Assembly (NCBI GenBank): GCA_048013815.1
Contig: CM106586.1
Location: 1 to 64,000, forward strand
Direction of reading: 5' to 3'
Source of the DNA: Setoptus koraiensis
Lineage: Eukaryota > Arthropoda
DNA: 64,000 nt
Positions 1 to 12,062 of the stretch are shown in pieces (positions within the stretch are counted from its first letter, which is position 1; each line of letters starts with the position of its first letter). The notes under the pieces are model-generated. The model searched no databases, had not been told where the DNA came from, and saw only the letters and a list, made by a program, of their open reading frames with translations. A program made the translations under genes and the position numbers.

Positions 1-527
1 AATCGTGTCTAAATTGAATCTCATCAAAGTATCTGAGATTGAGTCTATCACTGCTATTAGGTCTTATTTGATTGCCGCTGTCTAGCAAATTTTGTTCATA
101 CAGGTAATACATATTGCATCTGCGACTCAGTAATAGAGCTTATGTTCTATTCAATTGGTTCACCCACCAGCCAGCTTAACTGTCTTGACAAAGAACTAAA
201 CAGCTGATTGGTGGACAGGTAGCAATGTGTTAAATGAGAGTAAAGCAAAAGCAAAGGCGAAAGACAAATACAAATTGACAAAATCAATCAATGACGGCTT
301 GAATGAGTTTCATCGAGTAGTAATTTGGTAGTTTCAATAGTAGCATTAGTGAAACAAGTGTTTGATCGGATTGGTAGAAATCAAACTTTTGCGAATCATC
401 TAAGTGCCTGCGTAGATTTTTAGCGCGAGCTTGTACGGGCCTCATTATAAGCGCCAGACTAACAAACTTAAAAGCAAAAAGAACATATTAAAGGTTGCTT
501 GTGAATAGTGAATTGAAATAGTGATTC
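1..527. promoter_or_regulatory. Upstream region of the first SLC16-like gene
   Basis: No coding frame is convincing here. A weak TATA-like TATAAG lies at 446-451 in a locally GC-richer patch, about 80 bases before the ATG at 528, so transcription could start near 475-480. This is inferred from spacing only. The window edge cuts whatever lies further upstream. Confidence 0.3.
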
Positions 528-2828
528 ATGTCGGAAACAAAATACAGGGGACACTGTTGTGTCAATTCTATCTCAAGCACCATAAATATGACAAACGAGC
601 AAGGTACAGATGGCGACAACGATGAAACGACAAACAGAATAAGAACAACCACGACCTATAACGTGCAACCAATTTGGGATTGCAAGCGAAAAATGGCCGA
701 TAGCATTGATAGTGATATTGATGTAACAAAATCATTGGAAATGGCCACTGCAAACAATGATGACGCAATGAATGAAATGAAAAATGTCGACTCTGGCTAC
801 GCTTGGGTCATTTTAATCGTCATGTTTGTCTTAAATGGCACCACTTATGGTATTGCGCGTATTTATGGTATTATATATGCTGAACAAGTGCGCATAAATT
901 ACTATAATCGCGAACAGGCCTCATGGCCAATATCAACGGCCTCAACAATTGAAAATTTGGCTGGTATGCTGACACCGGCGTTGGCACAACATTTAAGCTG
1001 GCGCCAAATAGAGCTATTGTCTACAATGTTGTTTATAGTATCAAATGTGGGCGCCTGGCTAACAGACGCACTATGGACGGATATTTTATTTTTGGGCCTG
1101 GCTCAAGGTACGGCCTTAAGTTTGCATACAACATTAAGTTTGGCCATTAACAACGAATACTTTGTGCGCTACAGAACAACCGCATATGGAATTTGTATAT
1201 CTGGCTCGACTTGTAGCATATTCTTTATGGCGCCAATAATCAGTTGGGTGTTGGACAATTATCCGTTTCGAGTGGCCTATCTGACCATTGCAATTATACT
1301 GAGCTTCAATTTAATATTGGTCTTGTTTATCGTGCCACGCAAAAGAGGCCACAACGACAGTGTGCAAACTAATAATGATGCCCATTGTGGTATAGATGGT
1401 AACAACGCCACTACACCTGACTACAACAACAGTGCAGCCAGTTGTGCCACTAAGAGCCTCGTATATGCTCAACCGCAATCGCGTCAACCACCATTGCAAC
1501 AACCAGCGGAAGCCGTACCAACAACAGCAACAACAGCGCCAACAGCAACAACAACAACAGAAACAACAACGATAACAAAAACAACTAGTGACGGTCAGCA
1601 TTGTTTGGGTGGCCAAAAGTCAACAAAAGGCTCCGAAAATGAAGAATTAAATGTTGCTGTGGCCAGCCAAGACAACCCATTAACAGGGCTCGTTAATGAT
1701 GACGGTTTTTCGCGCAAGAGCGCACACTTGGCCATAATTAATCACTGGTCAAACGGGCCTCTAGTTAAGTCGTCGGCCATAACTGACCAACAGCAACCTC
1801 AAATGCACCCCTGTAAACAACATCCGAAGCTCGTCAAGAATGAATCGTATCTATCAAACATGTCCGAGATATCGCTGTATGGCGACTCTGTGGGCAAGAG
1901 CTTCCACAATTTGTTTAGGAGCTTGTCAAACAGATTGGAGGACAACGATAGTCAAGTGAGCACAATTGATTATAGATGTGCCATTAGTAGACAGTCAACA
2001 TGGAGTAGATCAATGGGAAGTCACTTGTCTAAAATTGTACCACTAGATGGCAATGACAAACAAGTGAATGCTTTTGTTGGCGGTGCACAATCAACTCAGG
2101 TGAGAAAGAGAACAATGTCGCAAAATGACAACGATAGTTCCATAGTGCACGAAAGAAATGGAATTACTCGATCAGGTACCAGAGAACACGATGAAGAACA
2201 AGTGGGCGAGCATTTAGATCTCGAGGGGCTCATTATTATGCTGAAGAATCCCTATTTGCATGTCATTTGGATTATGTTGGTGACATATTATTACATAGCG
2301 CGCATATTCATTATAATATTGGTTGATTTCGCCGCCGATCATGGATTTGATCAAGACCAAAGTCGTGATTTACTCAATTATTGGTCTTATGGCGAAATAG
2401 TTGGCAGAATATTATTGGGTGGCATCATAGATATGCATTGGACTAGTATTAAAAATTACATAACTATCACTTGTGTATTATTAGGCGCTTGTATCGTAAC
2501 AATGGTTATAGTGCAACATATATTAGCTTACAGTATAATGACATTCTGTATTGCATCACTAATATCATTAGAATACATGTTGATCAATGTATTTATAATT
2601 GAATATTTGGGCCAATCTAAAGTTACCTGGTCATACGGAATTGGCGCCTTTATAACAAGCATTTTGTTGTTCTTTAGACCTGTGCTAATTGGTGTATTTA
2701 GAGATCGTCTGGGATCATACGATGGCTTGTTGATTTTGTTAGGCTCTGTGCCCATTATGTTTGCCTTTATAATGGCCATAATTGAGCCTTGGCTGGTTCT
2801 CAAGTGGCCAAAGACTGGCCAACACTGA
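528..2828 (+). CDS. SLC16-family (monocarboxylate transporter-like) MFS transporter, paralog 1
   Basis: The single uninterrupted exon encodes 766 aa. A hydrophilic N-terminus of about 87 residues precedes the SLC16 entry motif DSGYAWV. Six membrane segments follow to about residue 270. The signature NNEYFVRYRTTAYGI matches the RxxA-G motif between TM4 and TM5 of the MCT family. A very long cytosolic loop (about residues 272-566), rich in Thr, Gln and Asn, separates this half from a second six-helix half starting near LIIMLKNPYLHVIW. SLC16 proteins usually have 430-550 residues, so most of the excess is this loop. The family carries monocarboxylates, thyroid hormone, aromatic amino acids or carnitine across the plasma membrane; the substrate here cannot be told. 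The first ATG is used; an in-frame ATG at 588 is an alternative. Variant polyA signals ATTAAA occur near 3128 and 3244. A close tandem paralog lies downstream on the same strand. Confidence 0.85.
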   Translation: MSETKYRGHCCVNSISSTINMTNEQGTDGDNDETTNRIRTTTTYNVQPIWDCKRKMADSIDSDIDVTKSLEMATANNDDAMNEMKNVDSGYAWVILIVMFVLNGTTYGIARIYGIIYAEQVRINYYNREQASWPISTASTIENLAGMLTPALAQHLSWRQIELLSTMLFIVSNVGAWLTDALWTDILFLGLAQGTALSLHTTLSLAINNEYFVRYRTTAYGICISGSTCSIFFMAPIISWVLDNYPFRVAYLTIAIILSFNLILVLFIVPRKRGHNDSVQTNNDAHCGIDGNNATTPDYNNSAASCATKSLVYAQPQSRQPPLQQPAEAVPTTATTAPTATTTTETTTITKTTSDGQHCLGGQKSTKGSENEELNVAVASQDNPLTGLVNDDGFSRKSAHLAIINHWSNGPLVKSSAITDQQQPQMHPCKQHPKLVKNESYLSNMSEISLYGDSVGKSFHNLFRSLSNRLEDNDSQVSTIDYRCAISRQSTWSRSMGSHLSKIVPLDGNDKQVNAFVGGAQSTQVRKRTMSQNDNDSSIVHERNGITRSGTREHDEEQVGEHLDLEGLIIMLKNPYLHVIWIMLVTYYYIARIFIIILVDFAADHGFDQDQSRDLLNYWSYGEIVGRILLGGIIDMHWTSIKNYITITCVLLGACIVTMVIVQHILAYSIMTFCIASLISLEYMLINVFIIEYLGQSKVTWSYGIGAFITSILLFFRPVLIGVFRDRLGSYDGLLILLGSVPIMFAFIMAIIEPWLVLKWPKTGQH

Positions 2829-4619
2829 CCAGTGCTCAGTTATAGATCTTATTTGTTGGTTGCAGAACAAGAGAATAGAAACAAACAAACAAACAGACAG
2901 AATCACCCGAAAATATAATGCTGGTTGCTATATTAATTGTTCAGAGACACACTTGTATGATTGATCGGCCCTTGCACATGACAAACGGCCAACGGCCCAC
3001 AGAGATATGACATTATTACATAACACAACATTACATTTATTTAATTGCAACAGTAGCTGTTGTTGGGCCAGTTGCATTACAAGTAGACACAAATAGAATT
3101 AACAACCATAACCATAAACATGACTCATTAAATACATAACTGTCCCCATTGCGAAACGAGCACGGCGCGCAATGAGCGAATTAGTGATACAGTTACTCAT
3201 CGATCTGATAGTGACACAGTTAGCAATTATTATTATCACCACCATTAAAATAATGTATATTATTGTATGTTGTATATAATGTTTTTATTTTATCCATCTG
3301 GCCAAGTTCACAGAAACAAAAAACAGAGCAAATATCACACATGCTCGACTAATAGATTCTAGCTAGAGTGATACATCTCTCAATTGTCAACAAAACCATA
3401 TGGAGCCAACAAGAAGAAGTCCAGTAAATTGTGTACAGCATACTATTATTTATTACATACACATGTATATCCTGTTTGTTGTTCACGAGCAATGATAATT
3501 GTCGTTGTTGCCCTTGCGATATAACCACATGTAAATGAATGAACATATGTGTCACGAGAGTTGTTGTCGTTGTTGTCGGTGCTGGTGCTGCTGTCGTTTT
3601 TGTTGTCGTTGCGTAGTATCTCTTGTCGTTGGCATACATTGGCTATATATTTTATCTATCAATGTATCGATCGATCCATAATGCACACGATGATGTGATT
3701 TGTTGCGGTTGGTTAGCGAGGCAATAGTGAAGACACAATGTGCAATGTGATTTACAGATAATGATTGCGGTAGTACTGTCTGTAATATAGACGTCATCAG
3801 CTGAATGGTGATGATTCCGGCAAAGAAACAACAACAACATCTTTCGGTGCATCGTCCAATTCAGTGATTACAATGTGATTTATGTGAGTCATATCCTCGA
3901 ATCGTGTATCATATTACTGTATTATACTTATTGTGATATAAAACCACATACGATATGTCATATACAATGCCATTAGTGCAACCAAATAATATTATATATT
4001 TTATATATTAGCTACACAAGATTAACAATAGAAAGGCAACAACAGAAAAGGCAGACAAATCTTCTCTATTTGCCGTATCTTGATAGTATCTTGTCTGTGA
4101 TAAAATCAAAAGAAACTCACAAGAGATGATATATATAAAATTGGGCCCATCATGATGAATGTGAATGTGTGTCGATTCCAATAGAACAAAACAAAACAAA
4201 AAGAATAGAACAGAACAGAATAGACGAGACGAGACGAAATAATATATTATTATATATAACCCAGTGATAAATCAATTGTCAATATTGCCAAAGCACCAAG
4301 CTCTCCAGATGACAAAATCACCAATATTAGCATTGTTATGCGATAGCTATTAGCAATAACAAACAAACAAACAAACAAATAACAGACACGTTGCGTAATA
4401 TATTAAGAAAAGCAAGAGCAAATACAGCAACTCGCACGAGTCAGTCTGAGGGGGTGCTAGTCTAGGCTCATGCAAGTCTAGACTCGAGCAACAATCATTG
4501 AAGAAACAAACTCCAGCTTTTTATTGGCCTTACTGGGGCCGCTAGAGCGCGATCGTATAGCTGGCTCCAGGACAGAGTTGGAGCCGCTGATTGACAAACG
4601 AGTAAAACTAACAACAATC
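2829..4619. other. Intergenic spacer between the two SLC16-like genes
   Basis: AT-rich spacer with (CAAA) and GTT-type simple repeats and no protein frame I can support. It should hold the 3' UTR of paralog 1 and the promoter of paralog 2. A TCAGTCT initiator-like word sits at 4441-4447. The longest frame running into paralog 2 begins with TTG at 4524, which I do not accept as a start. Confidence 0.4.
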
Positions 4620-7068
4620 ATGAATGATAATAAAGAGGCTACCATCAATCTTGTTGTTGGTGATAATAAGTCACAATTTGCAAATTTAGCAACCACTTCG
4701 AGCTCGCCAACAACACGCTTGCATTTTGAATCTTGTAGCGAGCAATCAGTGGACAAAAATGGCAACAATAATGATCAAGATGGCGATGATGAAAATGAAA
4801 CGTCAAAATCATCACACAAGCACGCAGTTGCGGCCAATCAATCAGATGTTGATGGACCGTATGGCTGGTTTATATTGTTTTGTGTATTTATATTGAACAC
4901 GACCACATTGGGCACCCTCAAGGTGTATGGACTGATATTCGAGAGAATAGTGAGATTAAATTACTATAACAGAGAGGACGCCTCTTGGCCTATTGCAACT
5001 GCTTCGACCATACAAAATTTTGCAGGTAATGTTGTTGTCACAACTTACGACTCACAAGTCACAATGCCAATTGAATGTCACATTGTTGACATAATTGGCG
5101 CATTAGCCGTTCGTCGTCAGTTATCAATTGCGACAATTTGATTGGCTACTCTTATGTGTACTACTCTTGTCTATACCACATGCACTTGTCTTGAGCAGAG
5201 GCTGATGGCACCTTTCCTCTTTCCTCGAGCTCCGAGCCTCGAGAAGAGAGAAAAGAGGAGAGAGAAAAGAGGAGATAGAAAAGAGGAGATAGAAAAGAGG
5301 AGATAGAAAAGAGGAGATAGAAAAGAGGAGATAGAAAAGAGGAGATAGAAAAGAGGAGAGAGACCCAAGGTGCACGATGCAGATCGTTCTAATTATTCAA
5401 AAATCTTTTGTTCTGTTTAATTTCCTTTCTGATGCAATATGCTGCATGCTGTCACCACTACTATCAGGCCTACTCACCCCTCTCTTGACAAAATTTATAT
5501 CTTGGCGCCAGGTGGAGTTACTGCAAACGAGCCTGTTTGTTTTGTCAAATATGGGCGCCTATTTTAGTGACAATCTCTACATAGACATAATGTGTTTAGG
5601 TGTAATACAGGGAGTTGCTTTTAGTTTACGTTACAATATGAATATTGTCATCAACAACGAATATTTTGTCCGTTATCGAACAACAGCTATGGGCATCAGT
5701 ATGGCAGGTAGTACGTGCGGTGTGTTCTTTTTGTCGCCATTGGTGGCTTATGTTCTAGATTTAGACAAGCAAAAGTTTCGTATCGCCTACCTAACATTGG
5801 CGATCATTATGGCCTCAAATTACATATTCAACATGTTCATCAGGCCGCCGAGAGCACCCATTGTAGCAGCACCACTGTTATCCGCCGATTCGTCAGCACC
5901 ATCATTATCAGCAACAACAACCATCAAGTCAACGACGGCAGCGGCAGCAGCAGCAGTGCCAGCCAGTCAGTCAACACAGCGCCATTATTGTCGCAACCGG
6001 AAGGAGTCGCAACCGGAAATCACTGTAGCTGCTGGCGGGCGGTTTGATACTGAATATAATCAAACATTTCAGCAACAACAAAACGACTGCTGTTGTAGGC
6101 AGCATGATGATGCTTGCAGTTCCTGTGACAGTGAAAATAACGAGGCCAAGAAAGGTTATAGGCACGATTTAATAACAAAGTCGCCCCAACGACAACAAGA
6201 TAATGATGGTGTTATAACGACAATGACGGAAAAGACATCAAAAGAACGACCAGGCCACGACGATTATTCAGAGCTGGCCGAAAAAGAGGATGAACTGGGC
6301 AGCAAGAATAAAGGAAGGAGAAGAAGAGCAACTAACGATAGCGAAAGTCGCGTATCACTCGAATCTGTTTATGGCAACGACATTTGTTGGCGCAAAATTG
6401 CGCTAGAGTTAATTGAAAATCCATTCTTTCACTGTATCTGGATGATGCAAACGATTTATTTTTACATATCACGCACCTACACCATAATATTGGTTGATTT
6501 GGCTATAGATATGGACTTTGATACTATCAACGCGCGCTCATTTTTAAATTATTGGGTATATGGTGAATTATTGGGCCGTATACTATTGGGACCATTGGTT
6601 GATAGTAATATATTGTCGATTAAATATTGCACCATCGTCACTTGTATGGTGACAGGTATTAGTAGCTTGTTATTAATAGCTAAATGGTTGCGAAATCAGT
6701 ATGTCTGGTATTGTGTGGTCACAATGACAGTAGCTGCTTTTACGTCGTTGATAGCGATGCTAATTGTTCCATTTGCTCAATGTTATTTGCATAATAGAAA
6801 ATTAGTACCATGGGCTTATGCAATGGGCGCATTCATATCTAGCTTATTTCTATTGCTCAGACCTAAATTAATAGGCCTGTCTCGTGATACGTTACATTCT
6901 TACAATTTGTTAATCATAATAATGGCATCGGCGCCTATAATTTATGCTATTCTATTATTAACATTTGAGCCAGTGATAAAGAAACTAATGCGACCACAGC
7001 GAACAAGACGCCGACAGCAACAACAATTCGAACGAGAAGAGAGCGCAAAGTCGCAACATTTTGCATAA
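4620..7068 (+). CDS. SLC16-family (monocarboxylate transporter-like) MFS transporter, paralog 2, two exons
   Basis: Exon 1 is 4620-5025 and exon 2 is 5468-7068, joined by a phase-1 GT-AG intron of 442 bp (5026-5467). The join rebuilds a glycine codon and continues FAG-GLLTP, matching LAGMLTP in the intronless paralog at 528-2828; this fixes both splice sites. The product has 668 aa. It starts at the first in-frame ATG (4620), carries the DGPYGW entry motif, the NNEYFVRYRTTAMGI signature, a disordered central loop of about 185 residues (Thr/Ala and poly-charged) and a six-helix C-terminal half from ALELIENPFFHCIW. Role is as for paralog 1: a plasma-membrane carrier of unknown substrate. AATAAA occurs at 7129-7134 and 7232-7237. 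The intron carries a 14-bp purine minisatellite. The exon 2 frame would also open at ATG 5377, but that ATG is inside the intron and breaks homology. Confidence 0.85.
5248..5361 (+). repeat. 14-bp purine minisatellite in the paralog 2 intron
   Basis: About eight head-to-tail copies of AGAAAAGAGGAGAT, almost free of pyrimidines on the + strand. The repeat fills a quarter of the intron, upstream of the 3' splice site. Pure purine/pyrimidine mirror-like tracts can form triplex DNA and are slippage-prone; that consequence is inferred. Confidence 0.9.
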
Positions 7069-8489
7069 TCATTGTCAACTGACTTGTGGCTAGCCATTGC
7101 AACCACTTCACTACATGACACCATCGACAATAAACATAATCGTTGCAATCATTCACTTTCAGGCTAGCTTCTTCTTTTTTGACAATATCGCCGGCGTAAA
7201 TTGTTTCATTTATTTATTTATTGTCGACAACAATAAATGTGCTGCGACATGTTCGTCTAGACACTAGCTTACAAGAGACTTGTTAGATGAGATCGAAACA
7301 GAAATAGGGCACCCACAACATACAGTTGTTCTCATATGTACCCTTTATTATTTTATTGTTCGCTGGCAGCCAAGTGACAAAGAGAGACTTTTTCTTTTCC
7401 TTTTCCTTTTATTTCTCTTCTCTGTAGAGCGTATGACACGAACGCTCGAGAGAGGACGCTCTGTTTGCTGTGGCCTACTCTGTGGTGCAAAAGAAAAACA
7501 CCAATAAACTGTTCTTTGTATGCTATTTGACAATGTAAGCCGCCCGTTACGACAGTAAAATCAATTGCACTGACACTGGCTAATATATTTAAAGAGGCCA
7601 CACAATTGAATCGAACAGCTCAATGTCGATGCCATCGTGGTCGAGCCACCAAACTGATAAGTCGAATAGAACCAACTTATAGCCGTCTGAGGCTCAATTC
7701 TTCAACTTGACTCAATGAGTGCAAACTTGGAAAAATGACTTATAGATATCGACTAGTTCTTTTTTAGTTCTCACTGATTTTGTCGATTCTTTTGTCACCC
7801 ACACACACACGCACAGCTTACTAAGCACGCAATTTTATTCGAAATAACCAACAATTTCGGCTTGAATCTTGTACAACGTCTACGCCAGCATCACTAGTAG
7901 CCTTGCAACTACAATAATATATACAGCGCACGAAGCGACAGAGACCCACAAGAATGTGCTTGAGTTGTTGTTGTGAAATGAAGTTGAAAAAGCTGTTCCT
8001 CTCCGTCAAACAATCAGAAGTGATTTTTTTATCTAGATAATTTATTTCTCTTTTCTTGAGTCCTCTCCTCATACGGAATCATTTCGTGGATATTCCAAAC
8101 ATATATTGTGAGCTTACAGTGTGGAGCCAATTGTGCACACAATTGCGCCAACAGAATGCAGTTCAATTTATGCCGTTCGTTTCAATGAGATTGATGCCAA
8201 TCAATGGAATGACGACAGTCGCAATGGATGAGTTTATACCACCAATGGGGACATATGGAAAGAAGGGGTCACTTGTAACTGACGAACACTAACTGTAGTG
8301 GTGGCAACATAACGCTAAAAGTGGTTGCAACGTGGTTATATTTGATTTGTTTGAATACTTTGTCGCATACGGCCGTTATAATACAAATGTACATGCTGTT
8401 ATTATTACGGTCACCAGTTAGTAGTTGTGTTCAATAGGGCAATAAAGGCACAAAGCACCAAGTGATAAACCAATGATAAACAAAACGAA
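7069..8489. other. Start of gene-poor region; polyA signals and weak open frame
   Basis: The first 170 bases hold the polyA signals of the second transporter gene. A frame at 8056-8292 opens with TTG right after a pyrimidine-rich stretch ending in TTGAG. It has no ATG before its middle and ends in a stop at 8292. It might be an exon of something including the ORF at 8490, but no splice junction is convincing. TTATAATA near 8378 is a weak TATA candidate. Confidence 0.3.
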
Positions 8490-8813
8490 ATGATAGTGAG
8501 TCCCTTCAATAATGGCCAATTTGGGCCCATATTTCATAATCATACACTAACAATGTTAGTGGCAGATACACCATTTAGTCTAGATATAGTTGGTGCGTCT
8601 GTTGGCGACTTTGGTGGCTGCAAAATAACAAATTACGTTGGCTTAACACGATTTCCGTTCAGTGACAGCAGTGACTCGACAGGACAGCTTGAACTCAGAT
8701 TGCGCAATCTAAATCCGATGGCAATTGATTTATCTCAGATTATTATCCCAATGACATCTACAAACACACGGGCGTTAGTTAGGCTGACGAGTTCGGCTCG
8801 CTTCAAGGTGTAA
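8490..8813 (+). CDS. Hypothetical protein, 107 aa, unrecognised
   Basis: An ATG-initiated frame with an in-frame stop just upstream (8466) and a TAA at 8811-8813. The translation is balanced rather than low-complexity, with alternating hydrophobic stretches such as LTMLVADTPFSLDIVGASVG and LELRLRNLNPMAIDLSQIII that suggest beta-strands. There is one cysteine, and I see no signal peptide or membrane helix. I recognise no family. Surrounding sequence is simple-repeat spacer, so a balanced frame of this length is somewhat unexpected, but chance remains possible. It could be a small lineage-specific gene, a terminal exon or a decayed fragment of a larger gene. No strong promoter is visible, and AATAAA is not seen close downstream. 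Confidence 0.35.
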   Translation: MIVSPFNNGQFGPIFHNHTLTMLVADTPFSLDIVGASVGDFGGCKITNYVGLTRFPFSDSSDSTGQLELRLRNLNPMAIDLSQIIIPMTSTNTRALVRLTSSARFKV

Positions 8814-11800
8814 TGGATTTGTCCAAATGAGGCACTCACACACACATTCGGTTAAGAAAGGAAAAGATAAATCAGTTAGCACCGGTCACTATTTAATGGC
8901 TAGTACAATCTCATTACTCTTGATTTGTGCAAGCTCTGCGTGACATTCATGGCGCCAAGGTGCCATTTGTTGTCGAGCAATCTCGCTGGCATTTGCACTC
9001 AATTTATATCGATATATATATAGGAGGCCAGCTAAATAATGATTCCATTTCGTCGCAAGCCAACACAGAGGCTTAGAGATGTTGTTGCAGTAGAGAGCCG
9101 ATATTTTTGCAGCAAGCAAGAATTGCCATTTTCGCACTATTCTCAGCCTATTCGGTAATCCTTCAATCTGAAAATATAACAATCTAACAAGCTAGCCATT
9201 ATTGCTAGAATTATTGACACCTGTCAACTACTAACGACGAGTGATTGCGCTTCTAACTTGCCAACCTGGGCGCCCCATTTCGCCTAGATGTCGCAATTGG
9301 ATAGTGTCGCGCTGGTTGGATAATTTGAGCTAACATTGTGTGAGGTCATTAGAAGTGTGAGGCGCTAGATGACAGAGTGCAAATAGACCAGGTGAGATGT
9401 TTCACTTGTTTGCATGCATATAGTCTGGCCTCACCATATACAGTGTCTGTAGACAGGCTCAAGTCAGGTTGCACTTTACATCTGACATAATCCAAATTGG
9501 ATCATCCAATGCACCGGTGCAAGTGTAATTGAATAGTGTCGACACTGTCACACTTTGACAGTTGTTTTCATTGGCAATCCATTTGCCTATGTAGCAACCA
9601 AACAACGTTCGTCAAACTATTCACTAAGCAAGCAATATCGCAAATTTCGCCTGCTATTATATCGGCCCAACAAGGTAAGATCTGTCACCTGATTCTCATA
9701 TATTGCACTCTGAAAATGGCTAGATATTTGTGTAATGGAGCATGTTTGTTTGAATATCTGATTGTGCATTTGAATGGGCTCATTGGCATTTTCGTCACGC
9801 TAGATAATTTGTGTTGCCAGCGTAGTGAGTTATGGTAGTAAGATTGGTTAGCAAACAGCCTGTTCGCGCCACTACTAGTCCCGTAATTGATGCTGCACAG
9901 TAACCAGTTTCAGTCATTACAAACAGTTGGACGCGCCAGAACGTTCGGTGGCCACAATGAATGCCTGAATCGATATAATCCAAATTAATATCTATTAATA
10001 GATCAATTCGTAGAATAACACATTTCTCTGTACACGGTATGTCGTGATGCAGTGTAAGTTGGCATAAGCAATCATTGGATGCCTCTGTTGACGATCGCAG
10101 AGTCATAATCACACAACTTTTGCACACTTGACAGCAAAACTGTCGTTGTGTAATGTCGTCCACTAATGAGCTGACCAAAGAAAGCCTTACTACGTGTTTG
10201 CTATCTGCACACTGATCTCAAATTATCTCCATCGACTGTCTGGTTTGTGCATCCGAGTATTTGTTGCAGTTTACACATATCTCTGGACGTAACCTTCATT
10301 TGCATTTGCATTATTTGCGTTACCTGAGTTATTTGCATTATTTGCATCACTTGCAGTATTGTATGTTGCATACAATAATAAGAAAATTACTAGCGCCAGT
10401 GTTGCAATGCAATGTTATCTCAAAGAAGCTCTTTGAGGCAGGCAGCACAGCGACATTTGACCACATTGGCCGTTGTAACATTTCTCTTTTCTTCTATTCA
10501 TCATATTGCATTGTTTGCATTTTGTTGAGGCTCCAGAACGTGATTCCGTGATTAAAACATAACACGATTTGAGAACGTGTGCCTCGGGCATGTGTAACTC
10601 GTGAGGAGGGTTCGCCGTTGTCCGGCTTGTCCGCATTTGGCTTGACTTGCAGGCTCAGACACAATGGCATCGTCCCAGTAATAACGGTTTTGGGCTCATA
10701 GCAGGCCTACTCATTTGAAATTGTTGTGTGTAAGTGCTGTTACTTATTGTTGAGTTATTAACATTATAACAATGGTAGTAAATCTTCTTCAGCTCTTTGC
10801 AGTGGCCCGGTTGTGTCATATGGCATTGGCAAATTACAGGCGAAATTACAGGCATCGACTGGCTGGCGTTTCTTTTTTTCTGCCTGTCCGCCCAGAAACG
10901 ATCGATAGCGACGCAACTTTTTCAACTTGAGTGGTGCCAACAGTAACATTATGTCGAATTATGTGATGTTAGTTGGTATTCATCTCAAATGATCGACGCA
11001 CCCATCCGATTCAATGCCAATGTAATCATTCTTGTACGATATTATTATATTTATGGGGCCATTTTTGGGCATCATCGTTGGCGCATTCAAAGGGGTAAAT
11101 TTATTCGCAAATGTCGGCGCAAATAAGCCCAACAAAACATGTCTTATGCTGCCCATGCATCGGTAATTGGTCCAACAGCAACAACAGCGCCAACAATATT
11201 CGCAAATGATTTCACTGCCACTATTATGCTTACTCTCGCATCTCAATATGAAATCTAGCCGAGATAGCCGGTACCTCGATAGTCTCAATCATACGAATCG
11301 TTTGTTTGCTGGCATTATACTACTAGCAGTATATTACATGCACTGGTTCGGATCATATCCCACAGTTGCTTTTTTTACAACTGGAAGCTGTGACTCTTGG
11401 GCTTTTTCTTGCACATTTATGCAAACGTCATGTTAAGATTGCCAGTGCCGACAACATGTGGCCGAGAGCATTACGATCGGCAATTGAGGTCCCTATGTGC
11501 GTTTTTTTGCACTCCACAGAGCAATTTCCATTAGAGGGCGCGCAAATGTTGCTTTGTTCATTGTTGATTATTTTCCTTTCGTTTTCTTCTCTGGCAAAAC
11601 TATAGCCAATCTATTCTGGCTTATGGACAGTAGCTAGCAACACAGTAAGCTACTAACAAATGTTTCACTTTCATCGTCATCAACATGGTCAGCATTGAGC
11701 GCATGGTTTGATTTATTTTTCATTTATTTGTGCCCGGTTGAGGCGTCACAGCAGCTTTATCACTTTATATAACTCCGCAATATATAAACACATTACATTA

Positions 11801-12062
11801 TACATTTTATTGGCACATCGATAAGACAGCATATTGATAAAATTTTAGTTACAAGTAATACCAATTTACAGTTGAAATGGTTGTTGTTGTTTAGATGAGT
11901 GCGCAATAGAATAGTGACTGGTTGTATGAATGATTGCAACGCACTCACTTTAATCATATTAGAATTAACACGAGCTACGAATAGCAACCGTGATCGGATA
12001 AAACATAATGGACAGAACAAATGAATTGTGTAACTGTCGTGTTATGCCTACTTGTTAGCATA
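8814..12062. other. Gene-poor spacer
   Basis: No supported gene. Open frames here mostly start at TTG or GTG and are short and compositionally odd. Notable sites are the octamer cluster at 10298-10347 and a CTCF-like TAGAGGGCGCG at 11532-11542. The region could contain enhancers or 5' introns of the GPCR gene downstream; neither can be shown from sequence alone. Confidence 0.35.
10298..10347 (+). promoter_or_regulatory. Cluster of four ATTTGCAT octamers
   Basis: Exact ATTTGCAT words start at 10298, 10304 (overlapping the first by two bases), 10331 and 10340, with a one-mismatch copy (ATTTGCGT) between them. ATTTGCAT is the classic POU-domain (Oct) binding octamer. The block also behaves as a degenerate tandem repeat, so the clustering may come from slippage rather than selection. 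Confidence 0.45.

Noticed and set aside
4524-4619. N-terminal extension of the second SLC16-like gene
   Set aside because: Starts at TTG, not ATG; the first in-frame ATG is 4620.
5248-5361. CRISPR-like array
   Set aside because: Repeats are contiguous 14-mers without spacers, in a eukaryotic intron.
9866-9890. Resemblance to the miR-92 family (ACTAGTCCCG)
   Set aside because: Only about ten bases agree, the seed is not preserved and I see no hairpin partner.
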